A stretch of DNA of 64,000 nucleotides, taken from a virus. Under the pieces are notes generated by a model. It was not told where the DNA came from. It made no database searches and worked only from the letters and a program-made list of their open reading frames with translations. Location: positions 1 to 64,000 of IMG/VR virus record IMGVR_UViG_3300009126_000274. The stretch is one strand, 5' to 3'. Positions 8,792 through 17,170 of the stretch are shown here, piece by piece (position 1 is the first letter of the stretch; each line of letters starts with the position of its first letter). Position numbers and translations under genes: made by a program.

Positions 8792-8820
8792 ATTATACGG
8801 TACGAACGACCATAATACAA
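8792..8820 (-). promoter_or_regulatory. Sigma70-type promoter
   Basis: Read on the minus strand: -35 TTGTAT (8820-8815), 17 bp spacer, -10 TATAAT (8797-8792). It precedes the gene starting at 8785. The following bases ATAGTAGCATGA resemble those after the promoters at 9587 and 24520. The -35 is the weakest of the set. Confidence 0.55.
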
Positions 8821-8830
8821 GAGGCCTCTA

Positions 8831-8868
8831 TACCAAAAGACACGAAAAGGGTTAAAGGTTTTTTGGTA
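8831..8868. repeat. 8-bp inverted repeat upstream of promoter
   Basis: TACCAAAA at 8831-8838 and TTTTGGTA at 8861-8868 are perfect inverted copies separated by 22 bp, just upstream of the -35 of the promoter serving the gene at 8785. It could be an operator or a hairpin; nothing shows which. Confidence 0.4.
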
Positions 8869-9305
8869 CCGGAATTTCGCCTTTTTCATACTAGCGCGTT
8901 TTCTCTAGTTTTTGGCAAGATTTCTACCACCCTTTTTTGAACACTTTTTTGGCGCAAAAAATTTAAAAGAAAAAGAGATGTGGCCTATATACCCTTATAC
9001 GCTGGACCAGAATATACGATTTTCATAGCTCACCTGAGGGTTCTTAGGCCTGATGCTAGGGTATGGCTCTCTGTACGCGCTAGCCCCTCTGCGTACGCGC
9101 GTGACTGCTCTATCTCTATACTCGTGGTCTCTGTCTCTATTAGAGCTGGATTAGGTCTTATCGGGGCGGGCGGGTCAGGCCTGCTGGGGCGGAATCAGGG
9201 TGGAGGGTCTTAGAGGGGCTTAACTGCTTTTGGTGGTCTTAGTGCTTGACACGTCACTCATGGCTATCAGAGGCTCTTTTCTAGGGTCTCTGAGTGCTTC
9301 TTAGT

Positions 9306-9557
9306 TTAGTACGGACAGTCAGGCCATTCTTCAAACCTCTTGGTGCCTACTTTGTCAAGCAGTTCATCATGGGTGAATATGTCATAGCCTGTGTACAAAA
9401 TCTCTTGTCCTACGCTAGGTTCTGGAGTATCTGCAAATGCTTTAAGGCCTAAAGCGTCTATGGGCAGGTCTAATTCCTTCGCTAGTTCAGTAGTGGTGAG
9501 ATTGCATATGTCGTCGCCTATCTGATCTAAGATCATGTCATTAACTGGGTGGCTCAT
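9306..9557 (-). CDS. Hypothetical acidic protein
   Basis: 83 residues starting MSHPVNDMILDQIGDDICNL, acidic, ending FEEWPDCPY. No known domain seen. An aggaaa ribosome site lies upstream and the gene has its own promoter with a perfect TTGACA -35 box, so early expression is likely. Confidence 0.65.
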   Translation of the reverse strand: MSHPVNDMILDQIGDDICNLTTTELAKELDLPIDALGLKAFADTPEPSVGQEILYTGYDIFTHDELLDKVGTKRFEEWPDCPY

Positions 9558-9586
9558 GTGCTGTTTCCTCTATTATTCATACTACT

Positions 9587-9615
9587 ATTATGACACCTTT
9601 GGAACCATTTGTCAA
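9587..9615 (-). promoter_or_regulatory. Strong sigma70-type promoter
   Basis: Minus-strand -35 TTGACA (9615-9610), 17 bp spacer, -10 CATAAT (9592-9587). The initial transcribed sequence AGTAGTATGAATAATAGAGG closely resembles that of the promoter at 24520. It serves the gene starting at 9557. Confidence 0.75.
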
Positions 9616-9810
9616 GAGATTTATGACACGAACGACATATAGAGCACCTAGCATCTCTTAGCACCTCTGCCCTCGCCATCGCCTGGCGCCCTGATCTGGT
9701 GGCCTCTGGGCTTGACTTTTGGTTCCGGCCTGGTTACATCTACGCTCTTAGGTATTATCCCTAAAACAGCTATTCAAGTATAGGATTACACACAATTACA
9801 CACTCTGACC

Positions 9811-10098
9811 CTAAATTAGATGCCAAATAAGTGCAAATGTGAGATAAATCCCTGCGCAAGTCCACAGAGGGTACCTATATATGCTATCTTTGAGTATTAA
9901 TCCTACTATAAACGCAGCTAAAACGACTGAAATGTCGAATAGGAACATACCAAATTGGGCTATATACACACCAAACACCTCTGCGCTGTTGTTATAGACT
10001 AGCTCTTTCGCCACTAATTCGTCACTAAACTGTTTCGGATATGCTGTAATTAAATGGAGTTGTTGAACAGGCTGCTGTGGATCGTTTCTCCGCCTCAC
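9811..10098 (-). CDS. Two-helix membrane protein
   Basis: 95 residues from ATG 10098. A soluble N-terminal third is followed by two hydrophobic helices (FGMFLFDISVVLAAFIVGLI and YPLWTCAGIYLTFALIWHLI). It overlaps the upstream gene by 74 bp, which is unusually long here; a GTG start at about 10014 would remove the overlap and keep both helices. Two short helices are compatible with a holin-like or other small membrane role, but nothing specific supports that. Confidence 0.5.
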   Translation of the reverse strand: MRRRNDPQQPVQQLHLITAYPKQFSDELVAKELVYNNSAEVFGVYIAQFGMFLFDISVVLAAFIVGLILKDSIYRYPLWTCAGIYLTFALIWHLI

Positions 10099-10267
10099 TG
10101 ATGTACGGATGCGTTACACAAACTACATCTGTTGGCCTGATTGTTCTTACTACCGTTTGTTTAGATCGTTGTAATATCTCTACTACCAGATTACTCTCGT
10201 TTAGGAGATCTATCAGCTTATCATAATTCTTACTGTCTATCTCTACTGTTACTAGCTCGTTGGCCAT
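10025..10267 (-). CDS. Hypothetical protein
   Basis: 80 residues starting MANELVTVEIDSKNYDKLID, an alternating beta/helix pattern with no recognised family. The ATG at 10267 follows agagagaggcaaaaacc, a purine-rich leader. Its 3' end overlaps the membrane protein gene by up to 74 bp. Confidence 0.55.
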   Translation of the reverse strand: MANELVTVEIDSKNYDKLIDLLNESNLVVEILQRSKQTVVRTIRPTDVVCVTHPYISEAEKRSTAACSTTPFNYSISETV

Positions 10268-10283
10268 TGGTTTTTGCCTCTCT

Positions 10284-10490
10284 CTAAGGGTTTAGGATAC
10301 CTAGTACATAGTTCTCTGCTACGTCTTCTGCGTATCGTTCTGCATGTTTATATACATCTACACGCTTAACTAGGTCTTTATTCTCATAGCATTTGACGTA
10401 AAATCCCTCAGCATTCTTCAGCACTATTGCTTTCCTGCTTGAGTATTCGTCAGATCCATGAAATCTGTGATGTTCTTTATTCATATTCAT
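10284..10490 (-). CDS. Conserved hypothetical phage protein
   Basis: 68 residues, MNMNKEHHRFHGSDEYSS, then KAIVLKNAEGFYVKCYENKD, a beta-hairpin-like core that resembles a small protein of marine T4-like phages, and an Ala/Glu-rich helix. A weak ribosome site (ggag) precedes it. Function unknown. Confidence 0.65.
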   Translation of the reverse strand: MNMNKEHHRFHGSDEYSSRKAIVLKNAEGFYVKCYENKDLVKRVDVYKHAERYAEDVAENYVLGILNP

Positions 10491-10584
10491 CCGCGTACTC
10501 CGTACTTCTTTTAGTTATACTCTGTGCGTTAGAGTAATGGTCTAATAGTTTCTATATTTATTTATCCTATGCGTTTGTAATCTG

Positions 10585-10764
10585 TTAAGTGGTTTTCTTG
10601 GCGTCTTCTGCTGCTTGGCCTTGAGTTAAATTTACTAGAGCTGCTCGTTGTTTGCCCTTTCGTGTATATTTAGTTCTGTCCCTATGTGTCCTGGGCTTAT
10701 GCAGTTGATCCATTGCCTTCTTAACAGGCGATCTCTTCTTTATTGTCTTAGAACGTTTTTTCAT
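10585..10764 (-). CDS. Small basic protein (59 residues)
   Basis: ATG at 10764 with agg-type ribosome site, overlapping the end of the FG-GAP protein gene by 17 bp. The sequence is very basic (MKKRSKTIKKRSPVKKAMDQ, KPRTHRDRTKYTRKGKQR), with an Ala/Gln-rich end. Such short Lys/Arg-rich proteins often bind DNA or RNA; that is inference. Overlap and ribosome site support translation. Confidence 0.65.
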   Translation of the reverse strand: MKKRSKTIKKRSPVKKAMDQLHKPRTHRDRTKYTRKGKQRAALVNLTQGQAAEDAKKTT

Positions 10765-12775
10765 AACCTAACCTAAATCGTATGTCGTTGTTATTGTGCT
10801 TATAATTAAGGCCGTTAAACCCTATCTTATTACTTCCTACTGACGTGTAACTAGACACACCAGCATAGAATCCTTTGTGATGTACGTCTACAAAGAACTC
10901 CATGTCTTGTAAATGAAAAGGATCTACTGTGACATTATATCTGCTGCCTAATTCCGTAAATCCATCCACCTCTGTTAAATAGTATGCTAGGCCAAAGCGC
11001 ATTTTGTTCCACAGGTGCTCAGCATATACTTGCCACGTTTCCATGTGTATAGTTGCTTGTCCTGTGCCAAAATATACCGTTTGATTGTGCGCTTTTCTAT
11101 TGTTTCGAGCATACCCAACACCCAGATGAGTATTCCCTAATTCAATATCAAACCCTAGCATACCGTTGTTCGTTATAATTAAATCGTTATTGCCGTCTAA
11201 CTGTGCATATCTGAGATTGTTAAATAACAGCTTGTTCATTGATGCAAACTCTGCATAGCCTGATGGTTTCGTTAATATGTCTTTCGCCATTTGTGCTGGC
11301 GGATCTAATACCTGATAAAATGTATTGATAGACGTGTCGCCGTCATATACCTGATGTCTACCTATAAAATCGTAGAAGTATTTGCCGTCTATCTCGACAG
11401 GGTAGAACGTTCTTTCACTACCTACTCCTGGAAAATCACTGTATATCTCATACTCGTTATCAGTATTGATTAGTACATAGGTGCCGTCAACGACATCTAC
11501 AATATCAGTATCACCGTCGTGATCGAAATCTAATAGCATCATCTCGCCGTCGCCATGGCCTGATTCAAATGTCTTTGCCTCTGTAAATGTGCCGTCTCCC
11601 ATATTTTGAAAGAACTGTATAGCTCTACCATCATAATAGGGCTCGTGTGTTGTGCTTGCTAGCAGTATATCTAAATAGCCGTCGCCGTTGAAATCAAATA
11701 CTTCCATGTCGTTAGCATTGCCATTAGTGCCAAAATAGTTAGGAGGAAGGTCAACTCTAAAATCTCTCCAGTCGTTGTTGCCGTTGTTATAAAATACAGC
11801 TCCTGCGCTATCTATAGGATTAAACCATCCTACTGCTACATCTCCATGGCCGTCGTTGTTAAAATCTCCTATTGCTGCTGTTGTTGCCCACAAGCTAGGC
11901 TCATAATTGAAATTGTGGTTAGGTGTAAATACTCCATGGCCGTCGTTAAACATCATCGTCCAGCCCACACTCTCGTCTGTGTATATGCCAAATATATCTA
12001 AATCGCCATCGTTATCTACATCACCAGCATAATTGTCGTGTGTCCAAGCGCCTGATAAGTCTCCTGGTTGTTCGTGATATTGTGTAAATTGGAATTCAGG
12101 TAATTGGAAACTCTTGTTCTCATGGCCGTTGTCACCACTAAGATATAGTATAGATGTCTTATAAAAATCGTCTATGCCGTCGCCGTTAAAATCTGCTACT
12201 ATAGGTCGTTGCAAATGAGATACAAAACCACATGTATGATAAGGATCTGTCTTATAATCTAAATCACCATAGCCTATACACCCCATCTTCTCAGGTGTAA
12301 AAGATCCATTACCGTCGTTATAAAAGGCCCACAAATAGCTGTTGGGTTGATCATCTCTAGAGCCTTCCCATCTCTCTTCGTAAAAGAAGTCTTCCCACCC
12401 GTCGCCATTTAAGTCTGCTTTAATTATTTGTCCATCCTGATCCCAGGGCTGTGATGGTAAATACTCATCATCGTTCCTGTGTTGTCCGTCGTGCAAACCT
12501 TCTGCTGTTATTTGAAAGAAACCATAATCCTCTATCTTATATTTGTCTGTTCTATCAAAATTCTCAGGTGGTTGATACTCTCCTCTACTGTATATTACTG
12601 TCGTTTCCACGCCTTCTAAATCGTAGACATGCTTTTCTTCTATTGGTGCAGGTGATACAGCTGATACCACTACCACACCACTATAAGGCATAGAGGGCTG
12701 TGACATCTCACTTGTTGACTTGCATCCGTATATAAAGAATCCACAAATAACTATCAGTATAAATTTAAACTGCAT
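10748..12775 (-). CDS. FG-GAP/VCBS-repeat lipoprotein with barrel-like C-terminus
   Basis: 675 residues. A lipoprotein signal ends at the lipobox (FFIYGC, Cys18). Six calcium-binding FG-GAP-type loops of the form D-x-N-G-D-G-x-x-D lie at about 121, 195, 252, 304, 361 and 416, indicating a beta-propeller. The last ~150 residues alternate polar and hydrophobic residues and end in Phe, like an outer-membrane beta-barrel terminus. A surface adhesin or exclusion-type lipoprotein is likely. The gene overlaps its neighbours by 11-17 bp. Confidence 0.75.
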   Translation of the reverse strand: MQFKFILIVICGFFIYGCKSTSEMSQPSMPYSGVVVVSAVSPAPIEEKHVYDLEGVETTVIYSRGEYQPPENFDRTDKYKIEDYGFFQITAEGLHDGQHRNDDEYLPSQPWDQDGQIIKADLNGDGWEDFFYEERWEGSRDDQPNSYLWAFYNDGNGSFTPEKMGCIGYGDLDYKTDPYHTCGFVSHLQRPIVADFNGDGIDDFYKTSILYLSGDNGHENKSFQLPEFQFTQYHEQPGDLSGAWTHDNYAGDVDNDGDLDIFGIYTDESVGWTMMFNDGHGVFTPNHNFNYEPSLWATTAAIGDFNNDGHGDVAVGWFNPIDSAGAVFYNNGNNDWRDFRVDLPPNYFGTNGNANDMEVFDFNGDGYLDILLASTTHEPYYDGRAIQFFQNMGDGTFTEAKTFESGHGDGEMMLLDFDHDGDTDIVDVVDGTYVLINTDNEYEIYSDFPGVGSERTFYPVEIDGKYFYDFIGRHQVYDGDTSINTFYQVLDPPAQMAKDILTKPSGYAEFASMNKLLFNNLRYAQLDGNNDLIITNNGMLGFDIELGNTHLGVGYARNNRKAHNQTVYFGTGQATIHMETWQVYAEHLWNKMRFGLAYYLTEVDGFTELGSRYNVTVDPFHLQDMEFFVDVHHKGFYAGVSSYTSVGSNKIGFNGLNYKHNNNDIRFRLGYEKTF

Positions 12776-13328
12776 CTAATTGGCCTCTCATAATTAAATC
12801 TCTCCATTGAGGAATTGTTAGTTCCATCTTGTTCTCTCTAATATATTCGTATGCTGTTATCTCATCTGTAATATCAAACATCTGTCCTGCTGCCATTGCT
12901 GGTGGCGGTGGTGGTTGATAGTCAAGCAAATAACCAGATATCTTTTCAAATGGTATATAAAAATCAAAGTCTGCCTTATAAACTGTCATCAAATGTGGCT
13001 GCAAATGTGTGCTATAAAACATATTATCTCTCTTTTGATTTATGCTGTGTAAGCTCATGCCATGTAAATATGCTGCGTGTTTGTGCTGTTCCATAGGATC
13101 TCTCAATACCAACACATGTTCCTTCTTTTCAAATTGATTTGTTAGCGCTCGCCAGTGGAATGGTTTGATAAAGGCCATCGTTGTCCGTGTACCTACATTT
13201 ACAAAGAAATTCTCAAAACACTGAACACCAATAGGTCCGTGCATGTATATCGTCAGGTTTGCTGTCTCTAAATATGTGTTTAGGACTTCTTGATCGTTAT
13301 ATCTCTCAGGCGCTGTCGTCATCCTCAA
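12765..13328 (-). CDS. Sulfotransferase-like or unknown protein
   Basis: 187 residues. A central stretch (KKEHVLVLRDPMEQHKHAAY) resembles the R-D-P region of sulfotransferase-type folds, and a Pro-rich loop (DYQPPPPPAMAAG) follows. The amino-terminal P-loop typical of sulfotransferases is not clear, so the assignment is weak. It overlaps the upstream gene by 23 bp and the lipoprotein gene by 11 bp. Confidence 0.5.
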   Translation of the reverse strand: MRMTTAPERYNDQEVLNTYLETANLTIYMHGPIGVQCFENFFVNVGTRTTMAFIKPFHWRALTNQFEKKEHVLVLRDPMEQHKHAAYLHGMSLHSINQKRDNMFYSTHLQPHLMTVYKADFDFYIPFEKISGYLLDYQPPPPPAMAAGQMFDITDEITAYEYIRENKMELTIPQWRDLIMRGQLDAV

Positions 13329-13554
13329 GGTCCTTTGTCAATGCGTCTAATACCAATTTATCATACGTCAATGGATCTAAAAAGTGTATATTCTTTCCGT
13401 GAAAGTGTATAAGAACTCTGCCGTTATGTTTTTTAGACAGTTTCTTGCAATGCTCTATATACCTATCAATACCTTCTCTTATGCCTATTTTGTATGCTCT
13501 CCATGACATACCTATAGCACATATTCCTAATATAATTAAATGTCCTTCATTCAT
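13306..13554 (-). CDS. Small N-terminally anchored protein
   Basis: 82 residues. An N-terminal hydrophobic segment (HLIILGICAIGMSWRAY) is followed by a basic helix and an acidic tail ending DLEDDDSA. Its start overlaps the radical SAM gene by 8 bp. No domain recognised. Confidence 0.6.
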   Translation of the reverse strand: MNEGHLIILGICAIGMSWRAYKIGIREGIDRYIEHCKKLSKKHNGRVLIHFHGKNIHFLDPLTYDKLVLDALTKDLEDDDSA

Positions 13555-15172
13555 CTTTCCACTCCAGTTTCTTTTGCTTATACTCGTTAATTATTTGCTT
13601 GTGTAAATCTATCTGGCTCTTGCCTAATGGATCTATCTCATCAAATGTCTTTTCCATATCCTTTAAACTATATCTACCACCTGTTAAATATCTGTGGTAA
13701 TAAAATATCCCAGGAGCCAGCTTGCTGGGTAGTACAGGATTAGCTGCTACTTCTGAAAATAGTTTCCACGCTTCCCATACATTCATCGTCTCGTGTTGCC
13801 AATTGGCCACACCTGTTGAATTCATATAAAACTGCACAACCTCTTTTAATTGTTCAGGTATCTCATCATAGTTGACACCCATCTCTTCGTGTGTTTTCTT
13901 TGTAAATACTCCTGACGTCCAGGCTGTTCTATCAAATTCACTAGGATTTGTTGCCATAGCATTTAAGTCTCCATCTGCTACCATTAATGGTGCAAAGCTA
14001 TAACTATGGCCAGGCATGTTGTCCATAACCCAATCCCTTCCTTCTAAAAATGTTTCTCTTGTTTCATAAGGAAGTCCTACGATCATAGATATTGTAGCTC
14101 TAAACTTTCCTTTATTGTTAAACCAATCTTGTACTTCTAATAATCCATCTTTAAGTCTATCTGGGTTCATGCCTTTGCCTACAAACCTAGCTGCTTTGTG
14201 ATTAAAACTCTCTATGCCATAAAAGTGAGACCATAAACCCATATCCCAAATGTCTTCCCACGTATCTGGTTTGGCCACTAATAAGTCTCCTCTTAAATAG
14301 CCTGCCAAGTTTACTTCAAAGGGTAATGACCTAACTACGTCTGCTACTTTCTTAAGTTTCTCAGGGCTATCGTTTATTGTCTCATCTGAGATCGTGTATG
14401 TGTTAATACCCCAGCGTTCATAATTATCTGTTAATTCTTCTCTTAAACTATCTGCACATCTACTGTGATCTCCCTTCACTCCTAAAACTGTAAATGAACA
14501 GAACTTACACTCAAATATGCAACCGCGTCCCATTTCAATAGTTGGTACTTCATCAGATCTCATAAAGTCTCGATCCTGATACTTCACATGTGCATTAGGA
14601 AAAGGCCAAGCTGGATAATCGTGTCTACATTCCACTACCTTGCGTGTTGCACCCCAATATTCTCTCTCATGAACGATACAATTATGTGTCTGTCCTGTTA
14701 TCATCTTTAATAATTCTATAATGCCGTACTCTGCAAAGCCACCCACATAATAATCTAATGGGTATCCTAGTGTAGCAGATATGTTTTGTGAGCCTCCAAT
14801 GAACACTAAATCAGGATATAACGATTTAATATATCTGAGATTCTCTATAATCTCTGCTACTTTCTCCTGGTTCTTCTTGCCTGCTCCTCCTAGTGGAAAC
14901 ATAGCAGACAGCCCTACCCAAATTGTGTCTTTCTTTACTCTTGTTTCAAACAGCTCTACGAGTTCTTCACGTGACCATGCAGGCCAAAAGTCTATAACCT
15001 CTATATCCCATTCGTTCTCTCTTAGCCATGTGGCTATTCTGTGTGCTCCTGCTGATCGTTTGATGCTTGGCCAAAAGTCTGGCCTATCTTTAGTGTCTTG
15101 GTGTACTAATTGATTTCTAGTTTCGCTAGTGTCTTCTCGTTCAAGTATTCCACCTAGTATAATTCCATGCAT
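13547..15172 (-). CDS. Radical SAM enzyme with cobalamin-binding-type N-domain (paralogue 1)
   Basis: 541 residues. The [4Fe-4S] motif is C-IFE-C-KF-C at Cys218, Cys222, Cys225. The N-terminal 170 residues have the layout of a B12-binding Rossmann domain (HGIILGG, WVGLSA, FIGGSQ), though the DxHxxG cobalamin ligand motif is not visible. The barrel contains DETINDSP and HFYGIESFNHKAA. A close paralogue lies at 37616-39160. Enzymes of this class do radical methylation or rearrangement; the substrate is unknown. Confidence 0.8.
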   Translation of the reverse strand: MHGIILGGILEREDTSETRNQLVHQDTKDRPDFWPSIKRSAGAHRIATWLRENEWDIEVIDFWPAWSREELVELFETRVKKDTIWVGLSAMFPLGGAGKKNQEKVAEIIENLRYIKSLYPDLVFIGGSQNISATLGYPLDYYVGGFAEYGIIELLKMITGQTHNCIVHEREYWGATRKVVECRHDYPAWPFPNAHVKYQDRDFMRSDEVPTIEMGRGCIFECKFCSFTVLGVKGDHSRCADSLREELTDNYERWGINTYTISDETINDSPEKLKKVADVVRSLPFEVNLAGYLRGDLLVAKPDTWEDIWDMGLWSHFYGIESFNHKAARFVGKGMNPDRLKDGLLEVQDWFNNKGKFRATISMIVGLPYETRETFLEGRDWVMDNMPGHSYSFAPLMVADGDLNAMATNPSEFDRTAWTSGVFTKKTHEEMGVNYDEIPEQLKEVVQFYMNSTGVANWQHETMNVWEAWKLFSEVAANPVLPSKLAPGIFYYHRYLTGGRYSLKDMEKTFDEIDPLGKSQIDLHKQIINEYKQKKLEWKDE

Positions 15173-15642
15173 CGTTTTTCCACTGATTTAACACGTCGTA
15201 CAGTATTTCCTGTGTCTCTTATAAAACTATGTGCAAGCTCTTCCTGCATATCCCATGCTTCTCGTTCCCAAGGTTGTTTAGGACCCATACTGCTGTTGCT
15301 ATTCGTATCTCTATGTTCTTTGCCTTTCCAAAATTGTCGTAAATGCTTCTCTGTAAGTTCTCCCCTTACACCTTGCTTGACGTGTACCATCTCATGACAC
15401 GTGGTGAGTATAAGATCGTAAACCTTTTGAAACTTGTCTATTTCTAATGTGTAGAAGTTGTGATCGTTTTGATAACAATAACCAAGGACATTGTCTTCGC
15501 TTAAGTTACGGAAATCTATTTCAATCCATAAGGATCGATGTCTAGGTAATAAGGTAGTTATACAATGAGCTGCAACATGTTCTGCGATTACTCGCTGTTT
15601 CGCTAGCCCACCGGATACCTTAATGGTATTGCCTGGGTGCAT
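15154..15642 (-). CDS. SprT-like zinc metallopeptidase
   Basis: 162 residues. HEMVH at 83-87 matches the HExxH zinc motif, in the context LILTTCHEMVHVKQ. The remaining zinc ligand is not obvious, though later His and Glu residues (KEHRDT, AHSF) are available. Size and fold suggest the SprT/WSS1-like domain, perhaps acting on DNA-bound or virion proteins. It overlaps the radical SAM gene by 19 bp. Confidence 0.7.
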   Translation of the reverse strand: MHPGNTIKVSGGLAKQRVIAEHVAAHCITTLLPRHRSLWIEIDFRNLSEDNVLGYCYQNDHNFYTLEIDKFQKVYDLILTTCHEMVHVKQGVRGELTEKHLRQFWKGKEHRDTNSNSSMGPKQPWEREAWDMQEELAHSFIRDTGNTVRRVKSVEKRCMELY

Positions 15643-15645
15643 TTT

Positions 15646-15867
15646 TTAGTCCTCTGACGGTACATCATTAACTCTTAAAAGCGGATTATCTCTTTCCCTC
15701 ATTTCATATTCTAAAATGGGATAGAGCTTATCTGCCATGTGATCGTCTGCCAATATTCTACATAACTCCACAAGTTGAGGACTGCTTAATCTTTTAATAA
15801 TTTCTGCTATCCTGTCTACTTCTGGCTCTGGTGTAGATATCACTGTAAAATCCGATTGCATGTTCAC
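15646..15867 (-). CDS. Hypothetical protein
   Basis: 73 residues if GTG at 15867 is used; an ATG at 15861 gives 71. It has helical segments (IAEIIKRLSSPQLVELCRIL) and acidic ends. A CATAAATA sequence lies just upstream within the end of the preceding gene. No family recognised. Confidence 0.55.
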   Translation of the reverse strand: MNMQSDFTVISTPEPEVDRIAEIIKRLSSPQLVELCRILADDHMADKLYPILEYEMRERDNPLLRVNDVPSED

Positions 15868-15869
15868 GA

Positions 15870-16118
15870 TTATTTATGCCTCATATCTGCTGCTACTCTC
15901 ATCATTTTATCCAGAAGAGATTGTCTTGTGGCTCTCGCTCTGTACCACTCTTTCTTTCCTTCTTTAGGGCCTCGGGTATATTCATATAAAATATCGCCAT
16001 TATTGTATTTGGTTTCAATACAGCCGTTATTAGCATGTATATACTTAACCCCTTTGGAAAATTCATCTAGTTGTTGTTGCAGTCTAACTGCTTCAACTTT
16101 TTCGGTATATTCTGTCAT
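15870..16118 (-). CDS. Hypothetical protein under an early-type promoter
   Basis: 82 residues from ATG at 16118, chosen because tggagaaac lies 4 nt upstream; a longer frame would run through the promoter. The protein starts MTEYTEKVEAVRLQQQLDEF, helical, then has NNGCIETKYNNGDILYEYT. Function unknown. Confidence 0.65.
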   Translation of the reverse strand: MTEYTEKVEAVRLQQQLDEFSKGVKYIHANNGCIETKYNNGDILYEYTRGPKEGKKEWYRARATRQSLLDKMMRVAADMRHK

Positions 16119-16140
16119 TGTTTCTCCAGTTTCTATATAC

Positions 16141-16169
16141 ATTATGACAGAAATAGGACCTAAAGTCAA
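16141..16169 (-). promoter_or_regulatory. Sigma70-type promoter
   Basis: Minus-strand -35 TTGACT (16169-16164), 17 bp, -10 CATAAT (16146-16141). The start sequence GTATATAGAAACTGGAG closely matches those of the promoters at 49567 and 50029, ending in the ribosome site of the gene at 16118. Confidence 0.75.
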
Positions 16170-16209
16170 CTACGAATAGCCCCTTTTGGTCCTATTGATC
16201 TGTCTGTAA

Positions 16210-16380
16210 TTATTCGCCTTTAACTAGCGTCCATATACCGTAGCCTAAAGCTACCCAGGCTGCAACTTTTGCAAGTCCGCCAAACAATATGATTGCTAGA
16301 GAAACAGCTATAATCACACCGCCGTCCCAGCTGGTTCGCTCGGCAATGCGGTCTTTTACGAATTGAATTGCTGTATTCAT
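16210..16380 (-). CDS. 56-residue membrane protein
   Basis: ATG at 16380 with a strong ggaggaaa ribosome site 4 nt upstream. Begins MNTAIQFVKDRIAERTSWDG, then a hydrophobic region (VIIAVSLAIILFGGLAKVAA, then WVALGYGIWTLV) forming one or two helices, and ends KGE. It resembles a small protein of marine T4-like phages. Function unknown. Confidence 0.75.
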   Translation of the reverse strand: MNTAIQFVKDRIAERTSWDGGVIIAVSLAIILFGGLAKVAAWVALGYGIWTLVKGE

Positions 16381-16394
16381 GCGTTTCCTCCTAT

Positions 16395-17165
16395 TTAGTT
16401 TTTGGTATCATTTTCTAAATGCTGAATATAATCTTTTATATTATGGTCAGCCACAAAATCCAATCGACCCTTCAATATCGTCTTTAATAAACTCCAACCT
16501 TTGTCCCTTATTCGCTCTGTAGACCATCGTCTTAAGCGAGTAACTTCTCCAGTTGATTTTATATAATAACAGTCTCCTGTATGCCTATACCATATCCAGC
16601 TAGGTACACAAGGAACCACGTCATTATTATTAACGAATCTTTGATGATTAAGATGTTTATCACACCATGCTCTAAATTGTGGCCCGCCTGCTCGAGGTGA
16701 ACCAAAGGTGTACAATGTGTCGACATCATGTCCACCTGTGAACTCTAATCTTTGAGCTAGAATAGTAGCCATTGCGCCTCCTAAACTATGTCCTGTTGCC
16801 CATATCTTTTTGCCATGTGTTATTCTATCAATAAGCGATTCAACATGATCATAAATCTTATCTACTTCTTCCTTGAATCCCTGGTGGATTTTATTACCAG
16901 AGACAGAGTCGGATTTAAAAACTTGCAAATCTGCTATGATATCGTTCATCGCTCCATGGCCTTTTTGTGTGCCTCTGCATGCTATAACGATATCATCCTT
17001 ATTGTAATATACATAGCACTGGGCGCCTTCTATGTCAAAGAAACTGTGTTTGTTAAATCCTTTACGTTTGCCGGATTTAGCTCCTGTTTTCTCTGGATAG
17101 TAAGCGTACTGTGCAAATTTAGCAAAGAGGACTCGCCTCTCCTTTTCTGACATACTACTAATCAT
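16395..17165 (-). CDS. Class 3 lipase/phospholipase-like esterase
   Basis: 256 residues. The nucleophile elbow GHSLGG (Ser127) sits after a beta strand (IWATGHSLGG), followed by FGSPRAGGPQF and NNNDVVPCVP carrying the expected acid (about Asp189), with a later His (ADHNI) as candidate base. No signal peptide. The likely target is membrane lipid or another ester. A late box lies exactly 5 nt before the ATG, with no ribosome site, so late leaderless expression is predicted; an alternative ATG at 17153 also lacks one. Confidence 0.8.
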   Translation of the reverse strand: MISSMSEKERRVLFAKFAQYAYYPEKTGAKSGKRKGFNKHSFFDIEGAQCYVYYNKDDIVIACRGTQKGHGAMNDIIADLQVFKSDSVSGNKIHQGFKEEVDKIYDHVESLIDRITHGKKIWATGHSLGGAMATILAQRLEFTGGHDVDTLYTFGSPRAGGPQFRAWCDKHLNHQRFVNNNDVVPCVPSWIWYRHTGDCYYIKSTGEVTRLRRWSTERIRDKGWSLLKTILKGRLDFVADHNIKDYIQHLENDTKN

Positions 17166-17170
17166 GTCAA

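Larger units (their letters stand above)
8786..9305. other. Non-coding gap with GC-rich block (about 8970-9300)
   Basis: This 520-bp gap holds a promoter and inverted repeat at one end, then AT-rich runs including TTTTTTGGCGCAAAAAA (8945-8961). The rest is distinctly GC-rich for this genome. The block has GTACGCGC twice (9073-9080, 9093-9100), repeated GGTCTTAG and several CTCTRT-type runs. A 77-codon plus frame crosses it but does not look like protein. It may be a structured RNA, a replication or packaging signal, or acquired DNA. Confidence 0.5.

Noticed and set aside
8980-9213. 77-codon plus-strand frame in GC-rich block
   Set aside because: Product is compositionally odd, has no ribosome site or domain, and lies opposite the direction of neighbouring genes.
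9554-9679. 41-residue minus frame with CSICRSCH-type Cys run ending as ATGA at the 9557 gene
   Set aside because: It runs straight through a near-perfect promoter (9587-9615), so it is probably chance.
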